Positions 1 to 10,064 of a stretch of 64,000 nucleotides of DNA are shown here, in pieces (position 1 is the stretch's first letter; the number at the start of each line of letters is the position of its first letter). A model generated the notes under the pieces. That model did not search any database, was not told where the DNA came from, and was given only the letters and a program-made list of their open reading frames with translations. The position numbers were made by a program, and so were the translations under genes. Source of the stretch: Psychroserpens damuponensis (GTDB lineage: Bacteria; Bacteroidota; Bacteroidia; Flavobacteriales; Flavobacteriaceae). Where the stretch lies: contig NZ_JXJO01000004.1 in assembly GCF_000826655.1 (NCBI RefSeq), positions 62,001-126,000 of the forward strand. The letters are read 5' to 3'.

Positions 1-306
1 TCAAATGTGCAAAGCAATGTCATTCATTTCTTTAGAGATGGCTGCGATGAATCAACAATTAGTGACGTTTTAACTATCACCAACAGTACCTTCACTGATT
101 GTGGTGAAGACGAAAAAAGTGATATCTTAATTAAAACAAGAGGTATTATAAATGCATATATTGAAAACACTACTTTTAAATATAATCCTGTAGAATTTAT
201 TGTAATATTATAGGGAGAAAAAAACAATCATCATATTGACAATACACTTATAAATACTGGAAATATCAAAGTTGAAGCGCAACAAAAACTTAAGATATTA
301 TATTGA
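1..306 (+). pseudogene. 3' end of a beta-helix polysaccharide lyase-like gene, interrupted by an in-frame TAG
   Basis: Partial gene entering from the left edge. The frame beginning at base 1 encodes short repeats typical of right-handed beta-helices (ITNSTFTDCG, later AYIENTTFKYNP). It stops at TAG 211-213 but stays open in the same frame for 30 codons to TGA 304-306. The extra peptide (starting GEKNNHHIDNT, ending QQKLKILY) reads like the natural C-terminus, so the TAG is probably a one-base change from TGG (Trp). The best family guess is the chondroitinase B / alginate lyase (PL6) group of secreted lyases. Catalytic residues lie outside the window, so function is inferred from the repeat pattern only. 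A functional protein truncated by about 30 residues remains possible, as does a sequencing error. Confidence 0.5.
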
Positions 307-400
307 GAATAATGAGCAACAATAAAGTCCTAATCTCAAAACAATATTGAGCTACTGCAACTTAATAAACCTTCTTAATTAGCCATTTCAGTATATAAAC

Positions 401-408
401 TATTTTTG
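401..408 (+). promoter_or_regulatory. candidate -7 box (TATTTTTG) for the aldose epimerase gene
   Basis: TATTTTTG matches the Bacteroidota -7 consensus TAnnTTTG and lies 57 bases upstream of the ATG at 466. No TTG-type -33 element is seen at the expected distance, so this is a weak prediction. Confidence 0.3.
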
Positions 409-465
409 TTTACCTTTTACATTTCAATTAAGCTGGATTTTTATATATACAATAACAATTAAATT

Positions 466-1344
466 ATGCTTCATACTATCGAAAACGAACATCTCATTTG
501 TAACATTACCTCCAATGGTGCAGAGATTAGGTCTTTAAAAAATAAGAGTAGTAATGAGGAATATATTTGGCAAATAGACAACTCCATTTGGGGAAGCAGT
601 TCTCCTGTATTGTTTCCTGCTATTGGAAAAATAAAAGACGATAAATTACGCTATGATGGTAAAGAATACACAATGCCAAAACATGGAATTATAAGACACA
701 ACAACGCACTTAGTTTTGAGCAGCAAGGCACTTCTAAGTGTGTTTTTAACCTTACAAACTCTAATGAAACGCTTAAACAATATCCTTTTAAGTTTTCATT
801 CTCAATTGTATATACCCTTTTTGAGCACCGCTTAATTATGAACTATTTGATTGAAAATAGAGATACGAAGCCAATGTATTTTTCTTGTGGAGGACATACC
901 GCTTATGCGTGCCCCTTAAATGCCTCTACAAAGTTATCTGACTATGTTATTGAGTTTCCTACTCATCAAGAGCTTAAAGCAAATACATTAGGAGCCTCTG
1001 GATTACTCACACATCACCAACGAGATATAGAAACTATAAATGGTGTACTTCCGCTTTCAAATACGCTATTTAATGAAGACGCATTAATATTTACTAACAT
1101 TGACTATAATTGGGTGAGACTGCGTAAAAAAAATAAGACAAAAGGAATTATTGTTAGCTTTAAAAACTATCCGCACTTAGCATTATGGTCAAAACCAGGT
1201 GCAGATTATGTATGTATCGAACCATGGTTAGGACTTCCTGATTTAGAAAATGAATCACTAGATATCACACAAAAATCAAGCTATAAAAGGATTGATCCAG
1301 GTGTTCAATTTTCGATCGCTATTGAAACAGAAATTGAGTTGTAA
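466..1344 (+). CDS. aldose 1-epimerase family protein (galactose mutarotase fold, LacX-like)
   Basis: A 292-residue cytoplasmic protein without a signal peptide. It probably interconverts alpha and beta anomers of a hexose or hexose phosphate. Family signatures are visible: the substrate-pocket run SPVLFPAIGK near residue 46, the MPKHGI His near residue 76, the GGHTAY His in the middle and the catalytic Glu in CIEPWLG near residue 261. The length and the KHG...GGH...EPW order fit the LacX-like branch rather than GalM. It is read alone on the plus strand, converging on the DDAH-family gene. The physiological sugar cannot be told from sequence. Confidence 0.85.
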   Translation: MLHTIENEHLICNITSNGAEIRSLKNKSSNEEYIWQIDNSIWGSSSPVLFPAIGKIKDDKLRYDGKEYTMPKHGIIRHNNALSFEQQGTSKCVFNLTNSNETLKQYPFKFSFSIVYTLFEHRLIMNYLIENRDTKPMYFSCGGHTAYACPLNASTKLSDYVIEFPTHQELKANTLGASGLLTHHQRDIETINGVLPLSNTLFNEDALIFTNIDYNWVRLRKKNKTKGIIVSFKNYPHLALWSKPGADYVCIEPWLGLPDLENESLDITQKSSYKRIDPGVQFSIAIETEIEL

Positions 1345-1389
1345 TATAAACCCTAAAATGATTTCAGTAAAAAAGTAAGTTTTAAAATA

Positions 1390-2304
1390 CTAATCTCTAA
1401 TCAATGGCAAGGTACTACATCTTAATAATCCTTCTTGTTTAGCAATTTCAGCATAAGGCACTTCTTCAACTGTGAAGCCTTGCGCTCTTAACCAGGTGTT
1501 TAATCTCGTAAAATTTTGTTCAGAAATAACTACCTCTTCTGAAATTGAAAAAACGTTGCTATTCATATTATACATTTCATCTTTCGAGATGATAAAGCAA
1601 TTCTCTTTTCCGAAGAAATTAAGCAACCATTCATACTCTTCTTCTTCTAGAAAACCTTCTTTATGCAAAATCGCTTTGTTTTTGCCTATAGGTTGAAAGC
1701 AACAATCTAAATGCAACGCATTATCTTTTGGATTCACTTGTGATTTACGCAAATTAAAGCTCTTAATTGTTTTATGAGGAAACTGTTTAGCGATATAATC
1801 TACTCCTTCTACATTTGTTCGTGCCACAATATAATTGGCATAATCTGGCTCACGATAAGTGCCAATAAATATATGATCATTCCAAACGAGAACGTCTCCA
1901 CCTTCTATATGAACGTCTTCTGGAGGACGAATCACTTTCTCAGGATGCATTTGCTCTATAATATATTGTATGGCATCTAACTCTTCTTCTCGATCTGGTA
2001 AAATATTGGCTTTTACAAAAACATCATCTATCACAAAACCAATATCTCTACTAAAAATTTGATTACAATTTTCTATGATTTTTGGTCTATAAACGGTAAC
2101 ATCATATTTTTTAAAAACGTGTGCAACAGCTTCCATTTCTTTAATCATATCTTCCTCTACAGGATAAGTGCCTGCTTTAATATGTTCTAAAGATTTAGGG
2201 TCGTAAGCTTGAGCAACAGTTGGTGTTGGACCATTACTTTTTGCTGTGCCTAGAACAACCGCTCGTAAACGAGAAGTTTCATTTTTTACATGGAGTTTTA
2301 TCAT
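1390..2304 (-). CDS. arginine deiminase / DDAH-family hydrolase (amidinotransferase fold)
   Basis: A 304-residue enzyme of the guanidino-group modifying superfamily (arginine deiminase, dimethylargininase, amidinotransferase). Visible residues of the thiol active site are the HIEGGD motif, a His in ALHLDCC and the nucleophilic Cys296 in LLRCSTLP close to the C-terminus. FSRDIG near residue 87 fits the substrate-binding loop. It would hydrolyse or transfer the guanidine group of arginine or a derivative, releasing citrulline, ammonia or a methylamine; the exact substrate is not predictable. It lies downstream of gltA on the same strand, separated by a terminator, so it is probably its own unit. 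TATATTTG ends 4 bases before the ATG. Confidence 0.8.
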   Translation of the reverse strand: MIKLHVKNETSRLRAVVLGTAKSNGPTPTVAQAYDPKSLEHIKAGTYPVEEDMIKEMEAVAHVFKKYDVTVYRPKIIENCNQIFSRDIGFVIDDVFVKANILPDREEELDAIQYIIEQMHPEKVIRPPEDVHIEGGDVLVWNDHIFIGTYREPDYANYIVARTNVEGVDYIAKQFPHKTIKSFNLRKSQVNPKDNALHLDCCFQPIGKNKAILHKEGFLEEEEYEWLLNFFGKENCFIISKDEMYNMNSNVFSISEEVVISEQNFTRLNTWLRAQGFTVEEVPYAEIAKQEGLLRCSTLPLIRD

Positions 2305-2308
2305 AGTA

Positions 2309-2316
2309 CAAATATA
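2309..2316 (-). promoter_or_regulatory. candidate -7 box (TATATTTG) directly upstream of the DDAH-family gene
   Basis: Read on the minus strand, TATATTTG matches TAnnTTTG exactly and ends only 4 bases before the ATG at 2304. If used, the transcript would start at or next to the start codon (leaderless). No clear -33 element is visible; the upstream region is occupied by the gltA terminator. Confidence 0.3.
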
Positions 2317-2319
2317 AAA

Positions 2320-2347
2320 AAAGCTCCACTAAAATGAGTGGAGCTTT
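2320..2347 (-). terminator. gltA terminator hairpin
   Basis: Perfect 11-base stem (AAAGCTCCACT / AGTGGAGCTTT) with a 6-base loop, 20 bases past the gltA stop. On the minus strand the stem is followed by a T-rich run. It separates gltA from the DDAH-family gene. Confidence 0.8.
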
Positions 2348-2367
2348 GTATTACAATTTTGCAAAAT

Positions 2368-3654
2368 TTATCTTTCGCTTATATCTTTAAATGGTCTGTA
2401 TGTTTCACCAACATATAATTGACGTGGACGTCCAATTGGTTCTTTTCTCATACGCATTTCTTTCCACTGTGCAATCCAACCTGGTAAACGACCTAAAGCA
2501 AACATTACTGTAAACATCTCTACAGGAATTCCCATAGCTCTATAAATAATACCAGAGTAGAAATCTACGTTTGGATATAATTTTCTATCTACAAAATATG
2601 GATCTTTTAAAGCCTCTTCAGATAGTCCTTTGGCAATATCTAAAATTGGATCCTCAACACCTAAGTCTCCTAAAACTTCCTCTGCAGCAACTTTAATAAT
2701 TTTTGCTCTTGGGTCAAAGTTTTTATACACACGATGCCCAAAGCCCATTAATCTAAAAGGATCACTTTTATCTTTAGCTTTAGCCATATATTTTTTAGTA
2801 TCGCCTCCATCCTCTTTAATGTCTTCTAACATTTCTAAAACGGCTTGGTTGGCTCCACCATGTAATGGTCCCCAAAGTGCAGATATTCCTGCTGACAATG
2901 ATACAAACAATCCTGCATGAGAAGATCCTGTAATTCTTACTGTAGATGTAGAACAATTTTGCTCATGATCTGCATGAAGAATTAATAATTTATCTAACGC
3001 ATTAACCAATATAGGGTTTTGCTTATACTCTTCATCTGGACGCTTAAACATCATTTGTAAAATGTTCTCTACGTACCCTAATGATGAGCTACCATAATCT
3101 AGAGGCATACCTTGCTTTTTACGCATTGTCCAAGCCACTAAAATTGGAAACTTTCCTAAAATTCTTACAATAGCATTGTACATTTCTTCTTCAGAATCTA
3201 CATTTACCGATGTAGGATTAAAAGCTGTTAAAGCACTTGTTAGTGAAGCTAAAACTCCCATTGGGTGAGCCGACTTAGGAAATGCATCTAATATCTTTTT
3301 AATATCATCATCTACAACAGCATGCTTTTTGATATCTGAATGAAATTTTTCAAGCTCTTCAGTATTTGGTAATTCACCAAAGATTAAAAGGTAAGCAACT
3401 TCAAGAAAATCTGCTTTTTCTGCCAACTCTTCAATAGAGTAACCTCTATATCTTAAAATTCCTTTTTCTCCATCTAAAAAGGTTATAGCACTTTCACAAG
3501 ATCCAGTGTTTTTATATCCAGGATCAATTGTAGTTACACCTCCTGTGACACCTCTTAACGTTTTGATATCTATTGCGACTTCATTTTCTGTACCTGTAAC
3601 TAATGGAAAATCATATTTATTTCCATTAATTTCTAGTGTAGCTTTATCTGACAT
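2368..3654 (-). CDS. gltA: citrate synthase
   Basis: A 428-residue type II (hexameric type) citrate synthase, condensing oxaloacetate and acetyl-CoA at the entry of the TCA cycle. Visible landmarks are the GEKGILRYRGY N-terminal region, the catalytic His in GPLHGGANQAV, the oxaloacetate-binding GFGHRVYKNFDPR with a second His, and the DFYSG Asp. Full length and intact. It has its own hairpin terminator downstream and lies beyond eno with the divergent DUF481 gene in between, so it is not part of the ribosomal superoperon. No convincing promoter is visible upstream of the ATG at 3654. Confidence 0.98.
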   Translation of the reverse strand: MSDKATLEINGNKYDFPLVTGTENEVAIDIKTLRGVTGGVTTIDPGYKNTGSCESAITFLDGEKGILRYRGYSIEELAEKADFLEVAYLLIFGELPNTEELEKFHSDIKKHAVVDDDIKKILDAFPKSAHPMGVLASLTSALTAFNPTSVNVDSEEEMYNAIVRILGKFPILVAWTMRKKQGMPLDYGSSSLGYVENILQMMFKRPDEEYKQNPILVNALDKLLILHADHEQNCSTSTVRITGSSHAGLFVSLSAGISALWGPLHGGANQAVLEMLEDIKEDGGDTKKYMAKAKDKSDPFRLMGFGHRVYKNFDPRAKIIKVAAEEVLGDLGVEDPILDIAKGLSEEALKDPYFVDRKLYPNVDFYSGIIYRAMGIPVEMFTVMFALGRLPGWIAQWKEMRMRKEPIGRPRQLYVGETYRPFKDISER

Positions 3655-3845
3655 TTATTATAAGATTTTATTAAAATTTAATTTTTTATGCGGAATGCTA
3701 ATTTACGAAATATCTTATGATTTACGAAGTACATTTACAATGCTTTTAACAATTATTGTATTGATAAAATATATAATTCTTTTCTTCGGAAATATGCTAT
3801 AATCATATTTGTCATGCTTCATTATAGCAACTCCTTGTGATTATT

Positions 3846-3853
3846 TATTTTTG
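3846..3853 (+). promoter_or_regulatory. candidate -7 box (TATTTTTG) for the DUF481 gene
   Basis: TATTTTTG fits TAnnTTTG and ends 19 bases before the ATG at 3873. It lies downstream of the alternative GTG at 3837, so it supports the shorter ATG start. No clear -33 element. Confidence 0.35.
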
Positions 3854-3872
3854 TCGTAAAATTTATATTGGT

Positions 3873-4625
3873 ATGTCTAAAATTTCCTATTTAATATTCT
3901 TTTTGAGCATTTCAAGTTTTTCTCAAGTTGTCAACGTTGAAACCTTACGAAAAGCTTCAGATTCTGCGAAATGGACTGGCTCTGTAGGTCTAGATGTTTC
4001 GCTCATAAAAAACAAGAATGATCTTTTCAGAATTGCCAATAAGGCTCATGTGCAATATAACGATCAAATTAATTTATGGCTATTTGTTAATGATTTAAAG
4101 TTTGAAAAAATAGAAGATAACGATTTAATAAATCGTGGCACGCAGCATTTACGTTATAACAGAAAAATTTCTGAGCGTGTAAAATGGGAAGTATTTGCGC
4201 AGGCTCAATACGATGCCATTTCTCAAATTAATTTTAGAGGTTTGATTGGTACTGGACCACGTTTTAAACTCACAAAAAGTGATAATTATAGATTTTATTT
4301 AGGAACCTTAATTATGTACGAATATGAAAAAGCTGCTGATGTGATTACCAATAGCGTACAAAATGACATTAGAGCAAGTACCTATTTATCATTTAGTTTA
4401 TACCCTACCAATACGATAAGCATTATTAGTACGAGCTATTATCAGCCTAAAATAGATGTATTTAGTGACTATAGGTTCTCTAGTAATACGGCTTTACTTT
4501 TCGAAATCTATAAAAACTTGGCCTTTAAGACTAATTTTAATTATTTCTATGACGCTATTCCTGTGAGTTCTGATATTCCTAAGACTCAGTTTGAATTAAC
4601 TAATGGATTGGTTTATAGTTTTTGA
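3873..4625 (+). CDS. DUF481 family outer-membrane beta-barrel protein
   Basis: About 250 residues beginning with a Sec signal peptide (hydrophobic ISYLIFFLSISSFSQ). I chose the ATG at 3873 over an upstream GTG at 3837, because the longer form would put a charged extension before the signal peptide and would start upstream of the likely -7 box. The mature part alternates hydrophobic and polar residues in short strands with internal aromatic residues (YRFYLGTLIMYEYE), as in the DUF481/YdiY barrel family. It ends in VYSF with the terminal Phe typical of outer-membrane proteins. It sits alone between the divergent gltA and the convergent eno. Function within the family is unknown. Confidence 0.75.
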   Translation: MSKISYLIFFLSISSFSQVVNVETLRKASDSAKWTGSVGLDVSLIKNKNDLFRIANKAHVQYNDQINLWLFVNDLKFEKIEDNDLINRGTQHLRYNRKISERVKWEVFAQAQYDAISQINFRGLIGTGPRFKLTKSDNYRFYLGTLIMYEYEKAADVITNSVQNDIRASTYLSFSLYPTNTISIISTSYYQPKIDVFSDYRFSSNTALLFEIYKNLAFKTNFNYFYDAIPVSSDIPKTQFELTNGLVYSF

Positions 4626-4680
4626 TTAATCAACCCATAAAGTACTTAAATTATACCTGTCATTTAAAAGGAGTTTTTTA

Positions 4681-4728
4681 TGACTGAAGAATTTCTAGCT
4701 CAAAGATTCTTCGCTTTGCTCTGAATAA
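4681..4728 (-). repeat. interspersed intergenic repeat with an internal hairpin
   Basis: Read on the minus strand, this contains TTCAGAGCAAAGCGAAGAAT followed by CT and an inverted arm (GAAGAAT / ATTCTTC, 4685-4691 with 4706-4712). A near-identical core occurs at 59562-59586 inside the alpha-2-macroglobulin gene, with two mismatches over about 24 bases. It resembles the short dispersed repeats often seen between flavobacterial genes. Confidence 0.55.
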
Positions 4729-4730
4729 CA

Positions 4731-4760
4731 AAAACCTACTTGAGATAACAAGTAGGTTTT
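4731..4760 (-). terminator. eno terminator hairpin (possibly bidirectional)
   Basis: Perfect 12-base stem AAAACCTACTTG / CAAGTAGGTTTT with a 6-base loop, 22 bases past the eno stop. The A/T-rich flanks allow it to serve the convergent DUF481 gene as well. Confidence 0.8.
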
Positions 4761-4781
4761 GTATTTATTTTTAAAATGTTA

Positions 4782-6104
<1,323 letters not shown>

Positions 6105-6192
6105 TTAAATAAAACTGAAACTGTCAGTTCTAGCGATGCCGAGAACTCATTTTTAAAATTTCAATAGTTAAAAATATTTTCCGACTTTTAAA

Positions 6193-6222
6193 ATACCTAC
6201 AGGGTTTTTGACGCCTTACAGG
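6193..6222 (-). repeat. small palindromic repeat, copy 1 (eno-carA gap)
   Basis: ATACCTACAGGGTTTTT followed by GACGCCTTACAGG resembles the reverse complement of 7596-7623 on the other side of carA, where the sequence is ATACCTACAAGGTTTTT followed by AAACCTTGCAG. The two copies are inverted relative to each other and flank carA. Confidence 0.45.
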
Positions 6223-6316
6223 ATGTTAGAAACAAATTTACGAAATAGTTAGCCTATTTGGAATTAACAGAACTGAGAATTACAATAAATCTTAACTACA
6301 ATGTTTTCGTATAATA

Positions 6317-6352
6317 AAAAAAGCAATGATTTTCATATTTCATTGCTTTTTT
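6317..6352 (-). terminator. carA terminator hairpin
   Basis: Perfect 13-base stem (AAAAAAGCAATGA / TCATTGCTTTTTT) with a 10-base loop, starting a few bases past the carA stop. On the minus strand it ends in a run of six Ts. Confidence 0.85.
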
Positions 6353-6356
6353 AGTA

Positions 6357-7460
6357 TTAATTCTTTTTCATATTTTCAATAAACTGGTCAAATAAATAGA
6401 CAGCATCATTTGGTCCAGGACTTGCTTCGGGATGATATTGTACTGAAAAACAGTTTTTGTTTTTCATTTTAATTCCAGCAACTGTGTTGTCATTAAGGTG
6501 TACGTGAGTAATTTCAATATCTGGATGATTCTCAGTTTCTTCTCTGTTTATGGCAAATCCATGGTTTTGAGACGTGATTTCACCTTTTGTGGTCACTAGG
6601 TTTTTTACAGGATGATTAATTCCTCTATGACCATTGTGCATTTTGTATGTTGAAATCCCGTTTGCCAAAGCAATAATTTGATGACCTAAACAAATACCAA
6701 ATAAGGGTAAATCTCTTTTTATGATTTCTTTAGCAACCGCTTGAGCTTCTACTAAAGGTTCTGGATCACCTGGTCCATTAGACAAAAAGTAACCATCTGG
6801 TTTAAAAGCTTCTAAATCTTCAAATTTTGAATTGTATGGAAACACCTTAATGTATGCGTCTCGTTTTGCAAGATTACGTAGAATATTCTTTTTAATCCCA
6901 ATATCTAATGCTGCGATTTTATAGGTAGCATTCTCATTTCCGAAGACATAAGGCTCTTTGGTAGACACTTTTGATGCTAATTCTAGACCTTCCATACTTG
7001 GTACTTCGGAAAGTTGCTTCTTCAAGCCTTCAACATGTTCAACATCTGTAGAGATTACTGCATTCATAGCACCATGATCTCTAATATGACTTACTAATGC
7101 TCTTGTATCTACATTAGAAATTGCTAGAAGATTATTATCTTCTAAAAATTGTTCTAATGATTTATCACCATCTGGACGTGAGTAGTTAAAACTGAAGTTT
7201 TTACAAATTAATCCTGCAATTTTAGTAGCATCAGACTCAGATTCTTCATCTTTTGTACCATAATTACCAATATGTGCATTGGTTGTTACCATTAACTGAC
7301 CATAATACGATGGGTCTGTAAAGATTTCTTGGTAACCAGTGGTTCCTGTGTTGAAACAAACTTCACCAAAAGCTGTTCCTTCTTTGCCTATTGATTTACC
7401 GTGAAAAATTGTTCCGTCTGCGAGTAGGATTAAAGCCTTTTTACGTTTTTGGTATTTCAT
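6357..7460 (-). CDS. carA: carbamoyl-phosphate synthase small (glutaminase) subunit
   Basis: A 367-residue protein supplying ammonia from glutamine to CarB for carbamoyl phosphate (arginine and pyrimidine synthesis). The N-terminal CarA domain contains NTGTTGYQEIFTDPSY. The class I glutamine amidotransferase domain carries the nucleophile Cys in FGICLGHQI and the His-Glu pair in YHPEASPGP. Full length. carB is not in the window, so the two subunits are unlinked here. It is read downstream of rplQ but behind rplQ's terminator and a 261-base gap, so it is probably transcribed separately. The flanking gaps on both sides carry the same inverted palindromic repeat. Confidence 0.97.
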   Translation of the reverse strand: MKYQKRKKALILLADGTIFHGKSIGKEGTAFGEVCFNTGTTGYQEIFTDPSYYGQLMVTTNAHIGNYGTKDEESESDATKIAGLICKNFSFNYSRPDGDKSLEQFLEDNNLLAISNVDTRALVSHIRDHGAMNAVISTDVEHVEGLKKQLSEVPSMEGLELASKVSTKEPYVFGNENATYKIAALDIGIKKNILRNLAKRDAYIKVFPYNSKFEDLEAFKPDGYFLSNGPGDPEPLVEAQAVAKEIIKRDLPLFGICLGHQIIALANGISTYKMHNGHRGINHPVKNLVTTKGEITSQNHGFAINREETENHPDIEITHVHLNDNTVAGIKMKNKNCFSVQYHPEASPGPNDAVYLFDQFIENMKKN

Positions 7461-7595
7461 TGTTGCGTATGTTGTAATGTTGTTGTTTGTTTAGTTGTTA
7501 CTAATATGATATAATTTTCTCCTGCGTTAAGGATTGAGGCATTTGTTGGAGCTCCTCAAAGAGAGCGACTGCCGAAAGCCTGACTTTTTGCGATA

Positions 7596-7623
7596 CTGCA
7601 AGGTTTAAAAACCTTGTAGGTAT
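7596..7623 (+). repeat. small palindromic repeat, copy 2 (carA-rplQ gap)
   Basis: Contains a perfect hairpin CAAGGTTT-AA-AAACCTTG (7599-7616) followed by TAGGTAT. It is the inverted counterpart of the copy at 6193-6222. No terminator-like T run on the carA side. Confidence 0.5.
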
Positions 7624-7669
7624 GCGTAAAAAGTAACGCCCAAAATAGTTTCACAAAAATCTATAAAAA

Positions 7670-7698
7670 AAAGGATAACCTAAAATAGATTATCCTTT
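7670..7698 (-). terminator. rplQ terminator, end of the ribosomal superoperon
   Basis: Stem AAAGGATAA / TTATCCTTT, 9 bases perfect, extendable past one mismatch by CTA/TAG, 23 bases beyond the rplQ stop. The minus-strand read-out ends in a run of Ts. It marks the 3' end of the rpsL-rplQ superoperon. Confidence 0.8.
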
Positions 7699-7721
7699 AT
7701 ATATTAAATGCTTATTAACAT

Positions 7722-8195
7722 TTATTCTTCTTCTTCGTTAGTTGCTTTAGTTTCAACAGGAGCAGCTGCTGGTTTAGAGCCTCCTCGACGACTTCTTCTC
7801 GTTGTCTTCTTCTCTACTTTACCTGCATTGTAGATTTCGTTGTAATCTACTAACTCAATCATTGCCATATCAGCGTTATCACCAAGTCTGTTTCCTAATT
7901 TGATGATTCTTGTATAACCACCTGGACGATCTCCAATTTTAACGGCTACATCTCTGAATAATTCAGTTACGACGTCTTTTTGTCTTAATTTAGCCATAAC
8001 AATACGTCTGTTATGTGTTGTATCAGATTTTGATTTAGTAATCATTGGTTCAACAAATTGCTTTAAAGCTTTTGCTTTTGCAACTGTTGTGTTGATACGT
8101 TTGTGCTCAATTAATGAACATGCCATATTGGCTAACATTGCTTTTCTATGCGCTGTTTGTCTTCCTAAATGGTTAAATTTCTTTCCGTGTCTCAT
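7722..8195 (-). CDS. rplQ: 50S ribosomal protein L17
   Basis: 157 residues. The core (1 to about 115) starts [12 protein letters not shown] as in all L17, which sits on the large subunit near the exit tunnel. It is followed by a ~40-residue extension: a basic stretch TTRRSRRGG, then Ala/Pro-rich and ending EEEE. E. coli L17 stops near 127 residues; such charged tails are common in Bacteroidota L17. Last gene of the superoperon, 65 bases after rpoA and before a strong terminator. Confidence 0.98.
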   Translation of the reverse strand: MRHGKKFNHLGRQTAHRKAMLANMACSLIEHKRINTTVAKAKALKQFVEPMITKSKSDTTHNRRIVMAKLRQKDVVTELFRDVAVKIGDRPGGYTRIIKLGNRLGDNADMAMIELVDYNEIYNAGKVEKKTTRRSRRGGSKPAAAPVETKATNEEEE

Positions 8196-8260
8196 GACGT
8201 TTGTTTTATCATCTTGCTACCAAACTCGTAAATCGAGGAGCAAAATATGATTGTTAAAAA

Positions 8261-9253
8261 TTAATCTTTGTCTAATTTATATTTTGCTAAGTCCATTCCG
8301 AAATTAAGACCTTTAACATTTACTAGTTCTTCTAGCTCTGTTAAAGATTTCTTACCAAAGTTACGGAACTTCATTAAGTCATTCTTATTGAAAGATACTA
8401 AGTCTCCTAAAGTATCTACTTCTGCAGCTTTTAAACAGTTTAATGCACGTACAGAGAGATCCATATCAACTAACTTAGTTTTCAATAGTTGTCTCATGTG
8501 AAGAGATTCTTCATCATAAGTTTCTGTTTGAGCAATTTCATCGGCTTCTAATGTGATACGCTCATCAGAGAATAACATGAAGTGGTGAATTAATATTTTT
8601 GCTGCTTCTGTTAAAGCATCTTTTGGTGCTATAGAACCATCTGTTTGAATTTCAAAAACTAATTTTTCGTAATCGGTTTTTTGCTCAACACGAAAGTTTT
8701 CTATGCTATACTTAACATTTGTAATAGGCGTATAAATTGAATCTGTGAAGATTGTTCCAATTGGTGCAGAAGCTTTTTTGTTTTCTTCAGCAGGAACATA
8801 TCCTCTACCTTTTTCAATAGTGATTTCCATATTAATATTAACTTTAGGATCTAAGTTACAAATCACTAAGTCTTTATTTAATACTTGAAATCCTGAGATA
8901 AATTTTTGAAAATCACCTGCAGTAATTTGATTTTGTCCAGAGATTGAAATTGAAACAGATTCGTTATCAACTTCATCAATTTGACGCTTAAAGTTAACTT
9001 GCTTTAAGTTCAAAATCATTTCTGTAACATCTTCAACTACACCTGTAATTGTAGAAAATTCGTGATCTACACCTTCTATTCTAATAGAAGTAATTGCAAA
9101 CCCTTCTAAAGAAGATAATAAAACTCTTCTAAGTGCGTTACCTACTGTTAATCCGTATCCTGGTTCTAATGGTCTAAACTCGAATTTCCCTTCGAATTCA
9201 GTAGAATCAATCATGATTACTTTGTCAGGCTTTTGAAAATTTAATATTGCCAT
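8261..9253 (-). CDS. rpoA: DNA-directed RNA polymerase alpha subunit
   Basis: 330 residues. The N-terminal assembly domain (about 1-235) has the [17 protein letters not shown] signature that contacts beta and the second alpha. A flexible linker follows, then the C-terminal domain (about 250-320) with the helix-hairpin-helix part [15 protein letters not shown] that binds UP-element DNA and activators. It occupies the usual place between rpsD and rplQ, so polymerase and ribosome synthesis are co-transcribed. Gaps of 92 (to rpsD) and 65 bases (to rplQ) hold no strong terminator. Confidence 0.99.
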   Translation of the reverse strand: MAILNFQKPDKVIMIDSTEFEGKFEFRPLEPGYGLTVGNALRRVLLSSLEGFAITSIRIEGVDHEFSTITGVVEDVTEMILNLKQVNFKRQIDEVDNESVSISISGQNQITAGDFQKFISGFQVLNKDLVICNLDPKVNINMEITIEKGRGYVPAEENKKASAPIGTIFTDSIYTPITNVKYSIENFRVEQKTDYEKLVFEIQTDGSIAPKDALTEAAKILIHHFMLFSDERITLEADEIAQTETYDEESLHMRQLLKTKLVDMDLSVRALNCLKAAEVDTLGDLVSFNKNDLMKFRNFGKKSLTELEELVNVKGLNFGMDLAKYKLDKD

Positions 9254-9345
9254 AATGTTCTTCGTTTTAATTGTTATTTAGTTGCGCGATTTAAAAGTAT
9301 GAAGAAGACTAATAAATCCTTTGGCTAAATACCAATGGTTAATTA

Positions 9346-9951
9346 TTATTTAGAGTACAATTCAACGATGTATTGTTCGTTGATGTTTTCTGGTATTTGA
9401 ATTCTTTCTGGAATAGACACGTAAGTTCCTTGCTTGGTATCATTATTCCAAGTAATCCATTCATATACATTGCTAGAATTAGCTAATGACGATTGGATTG
9501 CTTCTAATGATTTAGACTTTTCTCTTACAGCTACAACATCACCTGCTTTTAATTGGTAAGAAGGAATGTTTACGATTTCACCATTTACAGTGATATGTCT
9601 GTGAGACACTAATTGTCTTGCTCCACTTCTAGAAGGAGATAATCCCATTCTAAATGCTACATTATCTAAACGAGATTCACAAAGTTGTAATAAAACTTGA
9701 CCTGTGATTCCTTGAGCAGCTGTTGCTTTTTTGAACATGTTTCTGAATTGCTTTTCTAAGATACCATAAGTATACTTTGCTTTTTGCTTTTCCATTAATT
9801 GGATTGCATATTCAGATTTTTTTCCACGACGCTTTGCGTTACCGTGTTGACCTGGAGGATAATTTCTTTTTTCGAAATTTTTATCATCTCCAAAAATAGC
9901 TTCACCGAATTTTCGGGCTATTTTAGTTTTAGGACCAGTATATCTTGCCAT
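9346..9951 (-). CDS. rpsD: 30S ribosomal protein S4
   Basis: 201 residues. A primary 16S rRNA binder and assembly nucleator of the small-subunit body. The S4 RNA-binding module is in [16 protein letters not shown] followed by [10 protein letters not shown]. The N-terminal region lacks the four-Cys zinc site of some S4 proteins (C-minus form). Preceded by an unusually long gap of 213 bases that holds a perfect 14-base inverted repeat and a possible -7 box. That may allow separate expression or autogenous control of the rpsD-rpoA-rplQ segment. Confidence 0.99.
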   Translation of the reverse strand: MARYTGPKTKIARKFGEAIFGDDKNFEKRNYPPGQHGNAKRRGKKSEYAIQLMEKQKAKYTYGILEKQFRNMFKKATAAQGITGQVLLQLCESRLDNVAFRMGLSPSRSGARQLVSHRHITVNGEIVNIPSYQLKAGDVVAVREKSKSLEAIQSSLANSSNVYEWITWNNDTKQGTYVSIPERIQIPENINEQYIVELYSK

Positions 9952-10052
9952 TTTAAAATTTGTTATGAGAGTGTTAATGAATTAAGGTCTTAATCTTATC
10001 CTTCGAATAACGTTGATCTCTCGTTGATACTTGTTTATTATTTTTCAGTTTG

Positions 10053-10060
10053 CAAATTTA
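10053..10060 (-). promoter_or_regulatory. candidate internal -7 box (TAAATTTG) upstream of rpsD
   Basis: On the minus strand TAAATTTG matches TAnnTTTG and lies about 100 bases before the rpsD start, just after the inverted repeat at 10065-10109. No TTG -33 element at the proper spacing, so it could be a chance match in AT-rich DNA. Confidence 0.25.
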
Positions 10061-10064
10061 AACA

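Noticed and set aside
3837-3872. GTG start extending the DUF481 protein by 12 residues
   Set aside because: The extension precedes a clean signal peptide and lies upstream of the TATTTTTG box; ATG at 3873 is better.
7541-7600. Possible small RNA gene in the carA-rplQ gap
   Set aside because: Only the short palindrome is convincing; no promoter or terminator pair around it.
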